This document shows positions 55,866-64,000 of a DNA stretch of 64,000 nucleotides, one piece after another. The stretch lies in NCBI GenBank assembly GCA_036380735.1, contig DASVEE010000066.1:40028-104027 (forward strand). The letters are read 5' to 3'. The notes under the pieces are model-generated. The model was not told the origin of the DNA, searched no databases, and saw nothing but the letters and a program-made list of their open reading frames with translations. Numbering within the stretch: position 1 is the stretch's first letter; every line of letters starts with the position of its first letter. The position numbers were made by a program, and so were the translations under genes. Source of the DNA: DASVEE01 sp036380735. Lineage in GTDB: Bacteria; Acidobacteriota; Thermoanaerobaculia; Gp7-AA8.

Positions 55866-57227
55866 TCATTGGATGGTTGTCTTCGTCGGCGGGAACTCCC
55901 GGAACTCTTGGCCATTGAGGAAGCTGATGTATTGGCCTTTGTACTCGAGGAGGGTCAGGATGATCCGCTTCAGGACTTCTCTGAGTACGGCGACGTGGAG
56001 GTAGAACTCGGGGAAGGCTGCTTTTGTGGTTCCTTTGTGGATGATGTCGTTTCGTGTGCGGATCGCGGCGTCGACATGTTTTTCCAGCCCAGCTATCGGG
56101 ACGTCGTAATCGCGTAGCATCGCGTCGAGCCGATGTTTGAGGACGGTGTTGTTTAGCCCGCTCATCTTGTTGCGCACGAGACGCGCTCCTTCCGGGTCGA
56201 GGGCAACGTTCGCGATCGCGTTGTCGAACGCTGCTTCAAGCGCAGGACGGATGATCGTCGAGAATGTATCCAGCGGTACTGGAGGCGGAACCGGCGTTTG
56301 CTTGTTGTAGATGCTGGTGAGGTGTTCGAGTGCGGTCATCGCCGTGACGAGTTGAAGTTCGGCATGTGCCGGTTGCGCGAGGAGAAGTCTGATGGCGAGC
56401 TCGATACCGGTTTTACTTCTGAGGTCCTCGGTGTAGCGCGTCGTTGCCAGGTCGAGGATCGGCTGAAGGTTCAGGAAGTGCCCGATCCCATCACGTGGCG
56501 TCCCAGTGTGCTTGGGACCGTAGAAGTCGGTGCGAAAGAGTTTACCGTCACTCGTGGCGCTCTCTCGGATGCTCCACTCGAGGAGCTTTCCTTCGGCAAG
56601 GCTTATGATTAGCAGGACATGGGCGATATGCTCGTCAGCTTCGTTTGTCCATTCGTCGATTGTTTTGAGTTCGTGGTCAGGGGCGGTGATCTGTATCCTG
56701 CCGGCGAGATGGTCGTGGTCAGGAATCTCGGATGATCCGGCCATACGGATGATGCCGAGAGACGTCGTGGCATGCTGGACGCCGAAACCTTGCATGCCGA
56801 TGGTGTGGTAAACGAGCAGGCACTTGGCAGCCGTGGGTGGTGGTGTCCTGTGATGGACAGACAGCGTGCTGAGGTGTCCGCGAAGGGTGACCAAACTCGT
56901 TTGGGGGCCGAGGCGGTCGTCACGACCGGTCATGATGACGTGATCGCTTTCGATCGTGAGGCCGTCCTTGGTAGTTGCTCGCAGGCGTGCCCAAGTGGCG
57001 AGCCGTCCGGAGTCTGGAACGTTTTCGAGGATCCAAAATGTGTCCCGATTGAGCGTAACTGGCCCGGTGCTGATCGTTATCGAGCCATCTTGAGTAATCG
57101 CGATGACGCACCTGATGGGCAGGTCGTGCTCTGGCCAGGAGAGGGTGCCTTTGGCTCGATACTTAAGCAGGAACTTGCTCGTTGATCGACGCCCTCCTTT
57201 CTTAGAAGGAGTGCTGCGTTTCGTCAT
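55866..57227 (-). CDS. HEPN-domain protein, ApeA-like; candidate anti-phage protein
   Basis: 453 residues. The N-terminal half is beta-rich (FLLKYRAKGTLSWPEHDLPI, GRLATWARLRATTKDGLTIE), in the style of ApeA N-terminal domains. The C-terminal half is helical and contains Arg392-N-D-I-I-His397 (RTRNDIIHKG), the R-x4-H catalytic motif of HEPN RNases. ApeA-type proteins block phage by RNA cleavage. Family assignment is by motif and layout only. Flanked by direct repeats and by the less GC-rich SEC-C gene region. Confidence 0.65.
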   Translation of the reverse strand: MTKRSTPSKKGGRRSTSKFLLKYRAKGTLSWPEHDLPIRCVIAITQDGSITISTGPVTLNRDTFWILENVPDSGRLATWARLRATTKDGLTIESDHVIMTGRDDRLGPQTSLVTLRGHLSTLSVHHRTPPPTAAKCLLVYHTIGMQGFGVQHATTSLGIIRMAGSSEIPDHDHLAGRIQITAPDHELKTIDEWTNEADEHIAHVLLIISLAEGKLLEWSIRESATSDGKLFRTDFYGPKHTGTPRDGIGHFLNLQPILDLATTRYTEDLRSKTGIELAIRLLLAQPAHAELQLVTAMTALEHLTSIYNKQTPVPPPVPLDTFSTIIRPALEAAFDNAIANVALDPEGARLVRNKMSGLNNTVLKHRLDAMLRDYDVPIAGLEKHVDAAIRTRNDIIHKGTTKAAFPEFYLHVAVLREVLKRIILTLLEYKGQYISFLNGQEFREFPPTKTTIQ

Positions 57228-57782
57228 GGTAGCGGCCTGATGATGGGTGAGGATAGCGCGCGAAACGTTCGCGAAGCATCAGCGGAATAGCACGCCGGTG
57301 CCACTACCACGTAGTCATTCCAGAGCTTTGCGCGCGAACTCTCCTCAAGAAGCGAGAGGCGATCTTACTGTAACGCCATCTCGATTCAGCCGCCGAACTG
57401 GACGCCGCCGACCACCTCAGTATGAAGTTAGCTGTTGTGAAGCCGCGGTCCACTCGCCCGCTCCCTCTAGCAATGAAGCGTGATTTCGATGCCGGCAGGA
57501 AAGATCTGAGGTAATGACCCAAGGCATCGCGCGTTCAGGTCGATGTCTCGAAGACGCATCGAGCTACAGAACCGCGAGCTCTTCGCCGCGATCCGCGAAG
57601 GCCGCGAGCCGAATGCCAGGGCAGCGCCGGCGCTGTCCTGCTATCGCGTGCCGCACCAGCTCGAGGAGCACAGTGCGTGAGCGTGAGACACCGCCGCGCC
57701 GGCCCTTTCAGCGTCGGGTCTCGGGCGCCCTGGAGTCTCGGAAGTGGCGAGTTGCCGTGAGTGCCTTACGGCCAGACGCCCC
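57228..57782. other. Intergenic stretch with duplicated gene tail
   Basis: Contains copy 2 of the direct repeat (57624-57671). A short plus-strand frame reads IELQNRELFAAIREGREPNA, then APALSCYRVPHQLEEHSA and a stop, matching the tail at 55.7 kb. No start codon with ribosome site; best seen as a remnant. Nothing else is recognised. Confidence 0.5.
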
Positions 57783-58919
57783 CTACTGCGCCGCCAGCGC
57801 GGCTTTCGCGATGGCCACCGCGATGTGGTACGGGTCGGCGGCGGGCGGGGCCGGGAAGCCGTTCGTGAGGACCGCGACGGCGATGTCCTGATCCGATAGG
57901 TAGATGAGATGGCTCCTGAAGCCGTCGATGGCGCCGTTGTGCCACACCATCGGATGGCCCTGCAAGGACTGCCGGATGACGCCGAGCGCGTAGCCGTTCC
58001 ACAGCACGGTGTTGTTTGCCAGTCGTGCGGGGGTGGTCATGGTCGCGTACGTATCCGGCAGCAGGACGTGGCCGGTTGCGAGCATGTGCGACCAACGCGC
58101 GAGGTCGTTTGCGGTGGTGCAGAGCGAGCCCGACGACCAGACCACCGTGGGGTCGAGTGACGGGAGGCGGATCCACATGGTGCCATTCGTCGTGGTGAGC
58201 ATGCCGTAGCCTTCCGGCAGCGGCAGGGTTCCGGTTCCGCACACGCCTGTGTCCAGGAGCCCGAGCGGCAACGCGAATTCCTTGTGGATGAACTCGGGGT
58301 ACGACATGCCCGTGATCGATTCGATCGCAAACCCGAGGAGCATGAAGCCGGCGTTGCTGTAGCTGTACTGGGTGCCGGGCGGAGAATCGAGCAACTGGCC
58401 GCTGTTCAGGCCCTGGATGGTCTGCTGCCGTGTGACCGGCGCGAGCAGGTTGGGCCACGGCGGCCCGGCTGGGTACCAGTCGCGACGAAGTCCCGACGTG
58501 TGGCTGAGGAGCTGCCGCAGTGTGATCGTCGCTCCTCGGGTGTTGAACGCGGGGACGAACTTCTCGATGCGATCGTCGAGTGTCAGCGCCCCGCGGTCCG
58601 CCAGACGGAGAATCGCCGCCGCGGTGAACTGCTTCGTGACCGAGCCGGCCTGCAGCAGCGATCGCGGTGTTGCCGCCGTCGCGCTCTGTTTGTCGATCAC
58701 GCCGAATGCCTCGGAGTAGACGATCTGCCCCCGGTCAGACACGGCGATCTGCACCGCCGGAACGCCGGTCTTCAAGGCGGCATCGGCGGCCTGACGTGCC
58801 GCCGCCACGACGGCGGCTGGCGCGACAACCGGTTGCGGCGGCTGCACGGCCCGCCTGCGCGGCGCCGCGTCGACTGAAAACTGTGCGAGCGTCAGAAGCA
58901 GGGCAAGGAGTCGAGTCAC
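57783..58919 (-). CDS. Secreted serine hydrolase of the beta-lactamase/class C (PBP-like) family
   Basis: 378 residues with a signal peptide. Catalytic motifs: Ser93-V-T-Lys96, YSN in TQYSYSNAGFMLLG, and HNGAIDGF as the KTG-equivalent. Members include D-aminopeptidases, esterases and true class C beta-lactamases; motif differences cannot separate these here. RQLLSHTSGL is typical of the family. Antibiotic resistance should not be assumed. Confidence 0.9.
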   Translation of the reverse strand: MTRLLALLLTLAQFSVDAAPRRRAVQPPQPVVAPAAVVAAARQAADAALKTGVPAVQIAVSDRGQIVYSEAFGVIDKQSATAATPRSLLQAGSVTKQFTAAAILRLADRGALTLDDRIEKFVPAFNTRGATITLRQLLSHTSGLRRDWYPAGPPWPNLLAPVTRQQTIQGLNSGQLLDSPPGTQYSYSNAGFMLLGFAIESITGMSYPEFIHKEFALPLGLLDTGVCGTGTLPLPEGYGMLTTTNGTMWIRLPSLDPTVVWSSGSLCTTANDLARWSHMLATGHVLLPDTYATMTTPARLANNTVLWNGYALGVIRQSLQGHPMVWHNGAIDGFRSHLIYLSDQDIAVAVLTNGFPAPPAADPYHIAVAIAKAALAAQ

Positions 58920-59008
58920 TGGATCGTCCTCATGTCGCGCCGGCGGAGAATTGCGATTGCAGGATTGTATCGCCGGCCGGACCAGAGGAAGGCTCCAGAG
59001 GGACTCGC

Positions 59009-59164
59009 GCGCTCGCCACGATCGGCATCCACTTCCCCAAACTCCGCAAGCGCGCCATCGCCATCGGCGAAAAGCTGGGCATCTACCGCGACTATCCCGT
59101 GTCCAAAGGCTGCACCTCGCCGTTTGCGCCGATCTGGATCAATGAGATGGTGAAGCGGCGGGGG
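59009..59164 (+). pseudogene. Coding remnant cut off by a nonamer array
   Basis: The frame TIGIHFPKLRKRAIAIGE then KLGIYRDYPVSKGCTSPFAP and IWINEMVKRRG reads like conserved protein, with no start codon upstream and running into array N18 downstream. I do not recognise the family. It looks like the C-terminal part of a lost gene. Confidence 0.3.
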
Positions 59165-59194
59165 TCAAGGGGCAGTCTGTTGGTGCGCGTGAGG

Positions 59195-59252
59195 GCCGAT
59201 AGGACGAATAGGACTCATAGGACGAATGGGACGGATGGGACGCAGAGCTTCG
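59195..59252. repeat. Nonamer array, left arm only (copy N18)
   Basis: GCCGATAGGACGAATAGGAC then TCATA, GAATG, GGATG units. No right arm. Continues the open frame of the remnant upstream as an (R/N/D/G)-T-x tripeptide run. Confidence 0.8.
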
Positions 59253-59330
59253 CGGGCGCGCGCCCCATCAATGCCGCCAGCACTGCAACTGCGTAGCGCG
59301 CACGCCCCACCTGCTACCCTGCGGCACGGC

Positions 59331-60098
59331 ATGTGGCCGCACCGGATTGCGCTCGTCATCGTGCTCATATGGAGTGCGTTCTGCCTCACCCTGGCCGGCA
59401 TCGCCTTCGTCAACGTGAGCCGCATCGAATCGCCGGAGCGCTACATCGTTCTCGGCCTCGGGCTGGCCATGTTGTACATGGGCGGCACGATGCTGGCGGG
59501 CGTGATCTGGCCTCCGAAGGAGAAAGATCCGGACGCGCCGATCGAAGTGCCGCCGCTGGAGAAGGTGCGCGGCCGCACCTCGTACCGCGATGACAGCACC
59601 CGGGAGAGCATCGCCCTCTTCCTCATCGGCGCGATCTTTCTCGCCGCGAGCCTCGGCTCCGCCGCCGAGCAGCCCATCCTGCTCGTGATCTCGGTCATCT
59701 CCGTGGGCGTCCTCGCCGGAGCGGGCGTGAAGTTCTGGCGGCGGATGCAATTCGGCCGCGCGCGGCTGAAGCTCGCCATGCCGGCACGTCGCGGCGACAC
59801 CATGCACGGCGTCATCACGATCTCCGGCTCGGCCTGGACCGCGAGCCGCGGCGGCGTCCGCCCGTCGGTGGACGTAGTGGCCTACCGCACGTACCGGGGA
59901 ACCCGGCAGTCGCGCTCCGTGGTCGTGGGCCGATCACACGCAACGACCGAGGCCAGTCGCGACGGCCGCGATGTGACGATCCGCTTCACCGCCCCGATCC
60001 CGCTGATCGACACCAGCGAAGGGCGGTTCTCCTGGAACGTGCAGTTCCAGACACGCTCCCCGAAACACCGCGCCACGTTTGTAGTGGACGTGGCGTAG
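59331..60098 (+). CDS. Membrane protein with C-terminal beta domain, unknown function
   Basis: 255 residues from ATG 59331. Four membrane spans (about 5-27, 36-58, 93-110, 115-133) and a soluble C-terminal domain with many beta strands (VDVVAYRTYRGTRQSRSVVV, FSWNVQFQTRSPKHRATFVV), similar in layout to DUF3592-type proteins. TACCCT ten bases before the ATG suggests a leaderless message. Function not known. Confidence 0.7.
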   Translation: MWPHRIALVIVLIWSAFCLTLAGIAFVNVSRIESPERYIVLGLGLAMLYMGGTMLAGVIWPPKEKDPDAPIEVPPLEKVRGRTSYRDDSTRESIALFLIGAIFLAASLGSAAEQPILLVISVISVGVLAGAGVKFWRRMQFGRARLKLAMPARRGDTMHGVITISGSAWTASRGGVRPSVDVVAYRTYRGTRQSRSVVVGRSHATTEASRDGRDVTIRFTAPIPLIDTSEGRFSWNVQFQTRSPKHRATFVVDVA

Positions 60099-60100
60099 CG

Positions 60101-60220
60101 CGCGGAACGATGGGACGAATAGGACAAATAGGACCTATAGGACTGCGGCTGGTCCTCTCCGTCCCATCTGTCCCATCCGTCCTATCCGTCCTATTCGTCC
60201 CATCTGTCCTATCGTCCCCC
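60101..60220. repeat. Nonamer inverted-arm array (copy N19)
   Basis: GGAACGATGGGACGAATAGG, then AA, CT; centre TGCGGCTGGTCCTCTCC; right arm of seven units ending CCTATCGTCCCCC. Between two genes read in the same direction. Confidence 0.9.
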
Positions 60221-60329
60221 CTGCCCTGCAGCTTTTCCCCTAACCCCCACCCCCTCAGCAATCTACAAGCTCCCCATTCCACAATCGCCCGCTCTTCTGG
60301 CGTCAATCGTGAATGTCGTAGCGCCATAA

Positions 60330-60983
60330 ATGCATCTACATTCAGGCAGTCTTCGCGAGTGGCACTCCGCGCGCGTTCTGCTGAGCGGCGATTCGCCGCT
60401 CATTCGCACCGCGCTCGCTCTTCTCATCTCCGGGAACGGCCTTGCGGTGGCGGCCGAATGCGCGAATCAGCCGGAGGCGCTCCGCCGGACGGTCGGCGGC
60501 GGGATCGACCTCGTGGTCATGGACTTCGATCTCGACGCCAGCCGGCTCACCCGCATGGCCCGGCTGGAGCAGCTCGTCGCCGCCGCCGGCGCCTGCCCCA
60601 TCCTCCTGCTCACGCAGTCGGATGACCGGCGGGCCGTCAGTGCCTCGCTGCAGATGGGCGTCGCGGGCGTCGTGCTCAAGAGCAGGCCGGCCGAGGTTTT
60701 GTTGCGGGCGATGCATGTGGTGCTGGCGGGGGGCGCGTGGCTCGAACGCTCCACCGTCACCAGCGTCCTCCATCCCGACGCCGCCACCGACCGCCTCACC
60801 CCGCGCGAGACGCAGATCGTGGAGCTGGTCTGCCTCGGGCTGCAGAACAAGAAGATCGCCGCGCGGCTGGCCATCACGGAGAACACCGTGCGCCACCACC
60901 TGACGTCGATCTTCGACAAGCTGTCGCTGGCCAACCGCATGGAGTTGATGCGGTATGCGTTCGAGGAACAGCCGCGCGCGTAG
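60330..60983 (+). CDS. LuxR/NarL-type response regulator
   Basis: 217 residues. Receiver-like domain (RVLLSGDSPLIRTALALLIS, with Asp in LVVMDFDLD) and C-terminal HTH (LTPRETQIVELVCLGLQNKKIAARLAITENTVRHHLTSIFDKL). The usual acidic pair near the N-terminus is reduced to a single Asp (GDSP), so phosphorylation may be altered. No partner kinase adjacent. Start by first ATG; no ribosome site. Confidence 0.88.
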   Translation: MHLHSGSLREWHSARVLLSGDSPLIRTALALLISGNGLAVAAECANQPEALRRTVGGGIDLVVMDFDLDASRLTRMARLEQLVAAAGACPILLLTQSDDRRAVSASLQMGVAGVVLKSRPAEVLLRAMHVVLAGGAWLERSTVTSVLHPDAATDRLTPRETQIVELVCLGLQNKKIAARLAITENTVRHHLTSIFDKLSLANRMELMRYAFEEQPRA

Positions 60984-61068
60984 GACTCCCCACCCGGCAC
61001 ATTTGTGCCATCCGCACCGGCGCTTCCGCCGATGCGGCGGCTGGGCGCAGCGCGGCATCGTGATCGCC

Positions 61069-64000
61069 ATGAAAGTGGCCGCTACGCTTGCCCTTGCGCT
61101 CCTCCTGCTGACCTCACCTCTGGCCGCGCAGACCACCTGCCAGCGGGAGATCTTCGCGAACGTCGTCGCTCTCGACCAGGTCTTCTTCTGGAACCGCCTC
61201 GGCGCCGTCCAGCCGCAGGGGATGATCTATGCACTGGAGCGCGACGTCGTCCCGGTCTCCGGAACGACCGTCTCGGCCGGCAACGCCCGCCTGCGCGACG
61301 GCAAGCGTCCGCGCCCGCTCGTGCTGCGGATGAACGTGGGCGACTGCCTGTCGATCCACTTCAAGAACCTGCTCGCGTCGTCGCCGGTCGACAACCAGCA
61401 GCCCGCCACGCGCAAGGCTTCGGTGCATGTGGTCGGCATGCAGCTCGTGACGAGCATCGCCTCCGACGGCTCCCACGTCGGCACGAACGCCAGCAGCCTC
61501 GTGGCGCCCGGCGGCACCGCGACCTACAAGATCTACGCGGAGCGCGAGGGCGGCTACCTGATGTACAGCAACGGGGCGACGACCGGCGGCGAAGGAAACG
61601 GCGGCTCGATCAACGCCGGCCTGTTCGGCGCGGTCGTCGTGGAACCGGCCAGCTCCGAGTGGTACCGCAGCCAGATCTCCGCCGCGGACATGGCAGTCGT
61701 GACCGCCGAGACGGGCACGCACCTGTGGAATCCGACCGACCTGCCGGACGAGATCCCGTGGTGGTGGACCGGACATCCGCGGATCGACTACGGCGCCACC
61801 TATCCGAGCACGCGCGGCACCGGCACGCCGGTCCTGGCCATGCTGTCGGAAAACGAGATCATCTACTCCGACCTGACGGCGATCATCACCGGCCCGAACG
61901 CGGGGCGCCACCCGCCGGGCACGTATCCGGAGGTGCGAGTCACGCCGGACCGCGAGCAGCCGTTCCGTGAGTTCGTCACGATCTATCACGACGAGATCGG
62001 CGCGGTGCAGGCGTTCCCGCAGTTCCACGACCCGGTGCTGGAGCACACGCTGCACAGCGTCCGCGATGCCTTCGCCATCAACTACGGGACGGGCGGCATC
62101 GGCGCGGAGATCCTGGCGAACCGCTTCGGCGTGGGGCCGATGGCGAACTGCACGGAGTGCAAGTACGAGGACTTCTTCCTCTCCGCGTGGGCCGTCGCCG
62201 ATCCGGCCATGGTCGTCGACGTGCCGGCGAATGCGCCGTGCACGAAAGCGCAGATCGAGAGCAACACGACGAACTGCTTCACCACGGGCCTCAAAGCGAC
62301 GAAGGCGTTCTACCCGGACGATCCGTCGAACGTCTACCACAGCTACCTGCGCGACCACGTGAAGTTCCGCGTGCTGCACGCGGGCTCGAAAGAACATCAC
62401 ATCCACCACCAGCACACGCACCAGTGGCTGCACACACCCGACGAAGACGACTCGGCGTACCTTGACAGCCAGGCCATCGGGCCGGGCAGCGCCTTCACGC
62501 TGGAGATGGTTTACGACGGCAGCGGCAACCGCAACCTGTCGGTGGGCGACTCGATCTTCCACTGCCACTTTTATCCGCACTTCGCCATGGGGATGTGGGC
62601 GATGTGGCGCGTGCACGACGTGTTCGAGGCCGGCACGCTGCTCGACGGCAACGCGCGGCCGGCGACCGGCAGCCGCGCGTTGCCGGACGGAGAGATCGCT
62701 GCCGGCACGCCGATTCCCGGCGTCGTCCCGCTGCCGACCATCGCCATGGCGCCGATGCCGGGAGCGCAGGCGGAGATCGTCAACGGGCAGGTCGTGGTCA
62801 CCGGCAACGGCAATCCGGGCTATCCGTTCTTCATCCCGGGAGTGGCGGGACACCGGCCGCCGCATCCGCCGCTCGACACGATCGAGGACGGCGGACTACC
62901 GCGCCACGTGATCGTCGGCGGCACCTTCATCGAGCAGCACACGCGCCTCGACTTCACGAAAGAGCTGGTGACCGCCGACGCGAAGGAGCTGCCGGAGACC
63001 GGCACGCCCGTCGAGCTGGCGGCGATGGCCTTCCACGCCCAGCGCCAGCACGATTCGATGACGCCCGACTGGTCGATCGCGACGTTCACCACGAACGGAC
63101 GGCCGCCCGTGGCGGGTGCGCCGTACGCCGACCCGTGCGTGAGCGACGCCGGCGCGGCGACCGGCAACGCCCGTCTCTACAAAGGCGCCAACATCCAGCT
63201 CGACGTGAAGTTCAACAAAGCGGGGTGGCACTTCCCGCAGCAGCGCATCAGCGCCCTCTGGGGCGACGTGGCGGCCACGCTCAACGGCACGCGCGCGCCG
63301 GAGCCGCTCTTCTTCCGCGCCAACAGCCGCGATTGCATCACCTACCACCTGACGAACCTCGTCCCCGGCTTCTACGAGCAGGACGACTTCCAGGTGCGCA
63401 CCCCGACCGACATCACCGGGCAGCACATCCACCTGGTGAAGTTCGACGTGACCTCGTCCGATGGCGCGGCCAACGGCTACAACTACGAGGACGGCAGCTT
63501 CTCGCCGGACGACGTGATCGAGCGCATCGACGCGATCAACGCGTTCGGCGGACTGAAACAGGAGAACGGCTCGCGCGTCACCCTCACCCCCGAGCCGCAC
63601 TCCTACTTCGGCACCCTCGGCGCGCAGACGACGGTGCAGCGCTGGTACGCGGACGACGTGCTGAACAACGCCGGCGTCGACCGCACGCTGCGCACCGTCT
63701 TCACGCACGATCACTTCGGTCCTTCCTCCCATCGGCAGGTCGGTCTCTACGCGGGCCTCGTCGTCGAGCCGTTCGGCTCCGCGTGGCTCGATCCGGAGAC
63801 CGGCAACCCGTACGGCGGACGCTTCGACGGCGGCCCGACGAGCTGGCGCGCCGACATCCATCCGCCCGCGCGCAACCAGAGCTTCCGCGAGTTCCTCCTC
63901 GAGTTCGCCGACTTCCAGCACGCGTACAAGGCGGGCGCGGGGTTCCCGAATCCGAACAACGCGATCAACCCGCCGGGGCGGAAGGAGATCGGGCTGCCGT
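61069..64000 (+). CDS. Very large multicopper oxidase, MnxG/manganese-oxidase-like (3' end outside window)
   Basis: More than 977 residues, open to the window end. Signal peptide TLALALLLLTSPLAAQ, so exported. Copper motifs: HHIHHQHTHQWLH (about 444-455), the T1/T3 motif HCHFYPHFAMGM with H498-C-H500, H504 and M509, QHIH (785-788) and THDHFG (879-884). Several cupredoxin-like domains are implied, more than the three of a laccase. Size and motif spread match the MnxG/MofA group, which oxidises Mn(II), but other substrates are possible. Confidence 0.8.
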   Translation, partial: MKVAATLALALLLLTSPLAAQTTCQREIFANVVALDQVFFWNRLGAVQPQGMIYALERDVVPVSGTTVSAGNARLRDGKRPRPLVLRMNVGDCLSIHFKNLLASSPVDNQQPATRKASVHVVGMQLVTSIASDGSHVGTNASSLVAPGGTATYKIYAEREGGYLMYSNGATTGGEGNGGSINAGLFGAVVVEPASSEWYRSQISAADMAVVTAETGTHLWNPTDLPDEIPWWWTGHPRIDYGATYPSTRGTGTPVLAMLSENEIIYSDLTAIITGPNAGRHPPGTYPEVRVTPDREQPFREFVTIYHDEIGAVQAFPQFHDPVLEHTLHSVRDAFAINYGTGGIGAEILANRFGVGPMANCTECKYEDFFLSAWAVADPAMVVDVPANAPCTKAQIESNTTNCFTTGLKATKAFYPDDPSNVYHSYLRDHVKFRVLHAGSKEHHIHHQHTHQWLHTPDEDDSAYLDSQAIGPGSAFTLEMVYDGSGNRNLSVGDSIFHCHFYPHFAMGMWAMWRVHDVFEAGTLLDGNARPATGSRALPDGEIAAGTPIPGVVPLPTIAMAPMPGAQAEIVNGQVVVTGNGNPGYPFFIPGVAGHRPPHPPLDTIEDGGLPRHVIVGGTFIEQHTRLDFTKELVTADAKELPETGTPVELAAMAFHAQRQHDSMTPDWSIATFTTNGRPPVAGAPYADPCVSDAGAATGNARLYKGANIQLDVKFNKAGWHFPQQRISALWGDVAATLNGTRAPEPLFFRANSRDCITYHLTNLVPGFYEQDDFQVRTPTDITGQHIHLVKFDVTSSDGAANGYNYEDGSFSPDDVIERIDAINAFGGLKQENGSRVTLTPEPHSYFGTLGAQTTVQRWYADDVLNNAGVDRTLRTVFTHDHFGPSSHRQVGLYAGLVVEPFGSAWLDPETGNPYGGRFDGGPTSWRADIHPPARNQSFREFLLEFADFQHAYKAGAGFPNPNNAINPPGRKEIGLP

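Noticed and set aside
57783..58919. Calling the serine hydrolase an AmpC antibiotic-resistance gene
   Set aside because: SxxK, YxN and HNG motifs are shared by many peptidases and esterases; nothing here is specific for beta-lactamase.
61114..62865. Long minus-strand open frame of 583 codons
   Set aside because: It is the antisense shadow of the multicopper oxidase, whose plus-strand frame is open to the window edge and has a signal peptide and copper motifs.

Overview
The window is GC-rich bacterial chromosome with compact operons of housekeeping and envelope genes. Gene content (PolX with a PHP domain, a selenocysteine peroxiredoxin beside a GrdB-like protein, several ECF sigma/anti-sigma pairs, many secreted TPR and beta-propeller proteins, HNH endonuclease) would suit an Acidobacteriota-like organism. 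That placement is inference; no rRNA or other decisive marker is present.

Layout. 0-4 kb: a degenerate 21-bp repeat field, small heat-shock protein, prfC, and a two-domain AsnC/siroheme-decarboxylase-like protein. 4-8 kb: metH behind a SAM-II riboswitch and an intrinsic terminator. 8-14.8 kb: lipoprotein, TPR protein, speA, an ECF sigma/anti-sigma pair, a GrdB-like protein and a UGA-containing (selenocysteine) peroxiredoxin. 14.8-24.6 kb: hslO, fabH-like, purM-purN, a D,D-carboxypeptidase, HNH endonuclease, a secreted propeller and pyrF. 24.6-32.5 kb: PolX, an EF-hand-like secreted protein, a sigma/anti-sigma/secretin-domain operon, purD, purE and a CDF metal exporter. 32.7-42 kb: secreted proteins, a Spy-like/sigma/anti-sigma operon, and cysK behind a Cys-rich leader peptide and attenuator. 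42-50 kb: a PDZ/PDZ/histidine kinase/response regulator group, a large LVIVD-type propeller, an HPt protein and a PleD-like diguanylate cyclase. 50-52 kb: nadC, tmRNA and a sugar acetyltransferase. 52-58 kb: accessory region with a SEC-C protein, XRE and HTH genes, a second 21-bp repeat field and an ApeA-like HEPN protein. 58-64 kb: serine hydrolase, membrane protein, a LuxR-type regulator and a very large multicopper oxidase that runs off the end.

The most striking feature lies between the genes. Nineteen junctions carry arrays of a 9-bp word, GGACNNATR, usually a left arm, a short unique centre and a reverse-complement right arm. Nine more arrays have the same plan but use 7-bp words of three types (CCGTTKT/CGGTTKT, CCCTGAG, CTTCTGC). 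Many arrays run into the adjacent stop codon and supply it; one encodes part of a signal peptide. I know no named family that fits, and this is the best candidate here for an undescribed element system.

Three RNA-level control or recoding devices can be read directly: the SAM-II riboswitch at metH, the cysteine leader peptide with attenuator at cysK, and the SECIS-type hairpin in the peroxiredoxin gene.
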